From: Planctomycetota bacterium
Lineage (GTDB): Bacteria; Planctomycetota; SZUA-567
Reading direction: 5' to 3'
Assembly: GCA_031270145.1 (NCBI GenBank)
Contig: JAISYD010000330.1
Coordinates: 1 to 5,661, forward strand
Length of the DNA: 5,661 nucleotides
This document shows positions 5,537 through 5,661 of this stretch, one piece after another. A program made the position numbers and the translations under genes. Position 1 is the stretch's first letter, and each line of letters starts with the position of its first letter. Below the pieces are notes generated by a model that saw nothing but the letters and a program-made list of their open reading frames with translations, made no database searches and was not told the origin of the DNA.

Positions 5537-5661
5537 ATGCCAAAGAAAACCATCCGCGACATCGATGTCAAGGGCAAGCGCGTGCTGATGCGCGTGGACT
5601 TCAATGTCCCCATCAAGGATGGGAAAGTGGCCGACGCCACCCGCATCGAGGCGGCCCTCCC
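5537..5661 (+). CDS. pgk: Phosphoglycerate kinase, 5' part
   Basis: Transfers phosphate between 1,3-bisphosphoglycerate and ADP in glycolysis; cytoplasmic. Only the first 41 codons are in the window, and the frame is open to the right edge. The N-terminus carries the family signature: TIRDIDVKGKRVLMRVDFNV at 5-24, followed by the start of the TRI-AALP element that in complete enzymes leads into the substrate-binding region. The RVDFNVP segment includes the conserved D and N that contact 3-phosphoglycerate. The ATG at 5537 is fixed by AGGAGG at 8-nt spacing. It is transcribed away from surE with its own promoter; gapA often precedes pgk in bacteria but is not present on this side. Confidence 0.95.
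   Translation, partial: MPKKTIRDIDVKGKRVLMRVDFNVPIKDGKVADATRIEAAL

Overview
This is a GC-rich bacterial chromosomal window with dense housekeeping genes. Nearly everything lies on the minus strand, in a tight operon-like run read from right to left: surE, a degenerate M48-peptidase-like gene, a Sec-exported SurA/PpiC-type peptidyl-prolyl isomerase, tsaC (Sua5/YrdC), then after a 112-bp AT-rich gap rpiB and cmk. Two plus-strand genes flank the run. At the left edge is the 3' part of a YwqK/MORN-variant repeat gene, convergent with cmk. At the right edge is the 5' start of pgk, divergent from surE. I see no tRNA, rRNA, CRISPR array, insertion sequence or phage gene.

Organism: the sigma70-type promoters and strong AGGAGG-type ribosome sites are bacterial. 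The isomerase has a plain Sec signal peptide and no lipobox cysteine, which fits a periplasmic foldase of a two-membraned cell better than a Gram-positive PrsA lipoprotein. YwqK-type repeat proteins are common in several diderm groups, but I cannot assign a phylum from this window.

Layout: 1-389 repeat protein (partial, +); 402-1109 cmk (-); 1106-1561 rpiB (-); 1562-1673 AT-rich intergenic region with an imperfect palindrome; 1674-2282 tsaC (-); 2251-3471 PpiC isomerase (-, TTG start); 3468-4577 M48-like protein with its zinc site lost (-); 4574-5368 surE (-); 5369-5536 divergent promoter region; 5537-end pgk (+, partial). The overlaps are ATGA (surE/M48-like), TTGA (M48-like/isomerase), 32 bp (isomerase/tsaC) and ATGA (rpiB/cmk). 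This suggests translational coupling within two blocks.

The genes serve different jobs: nucleotide metabolism (surE, cmk), sugar phosphates (rpiB, pgk), tRNA t6A modification (tsaC) and envelope protein folding (isomerase). The most unusual points are the M48-fold protein in which every zinc-site residue appears replaced, and a CMP kinase in which a conserved CMP-contacting arginine segment is shortened and followed by an insertion.
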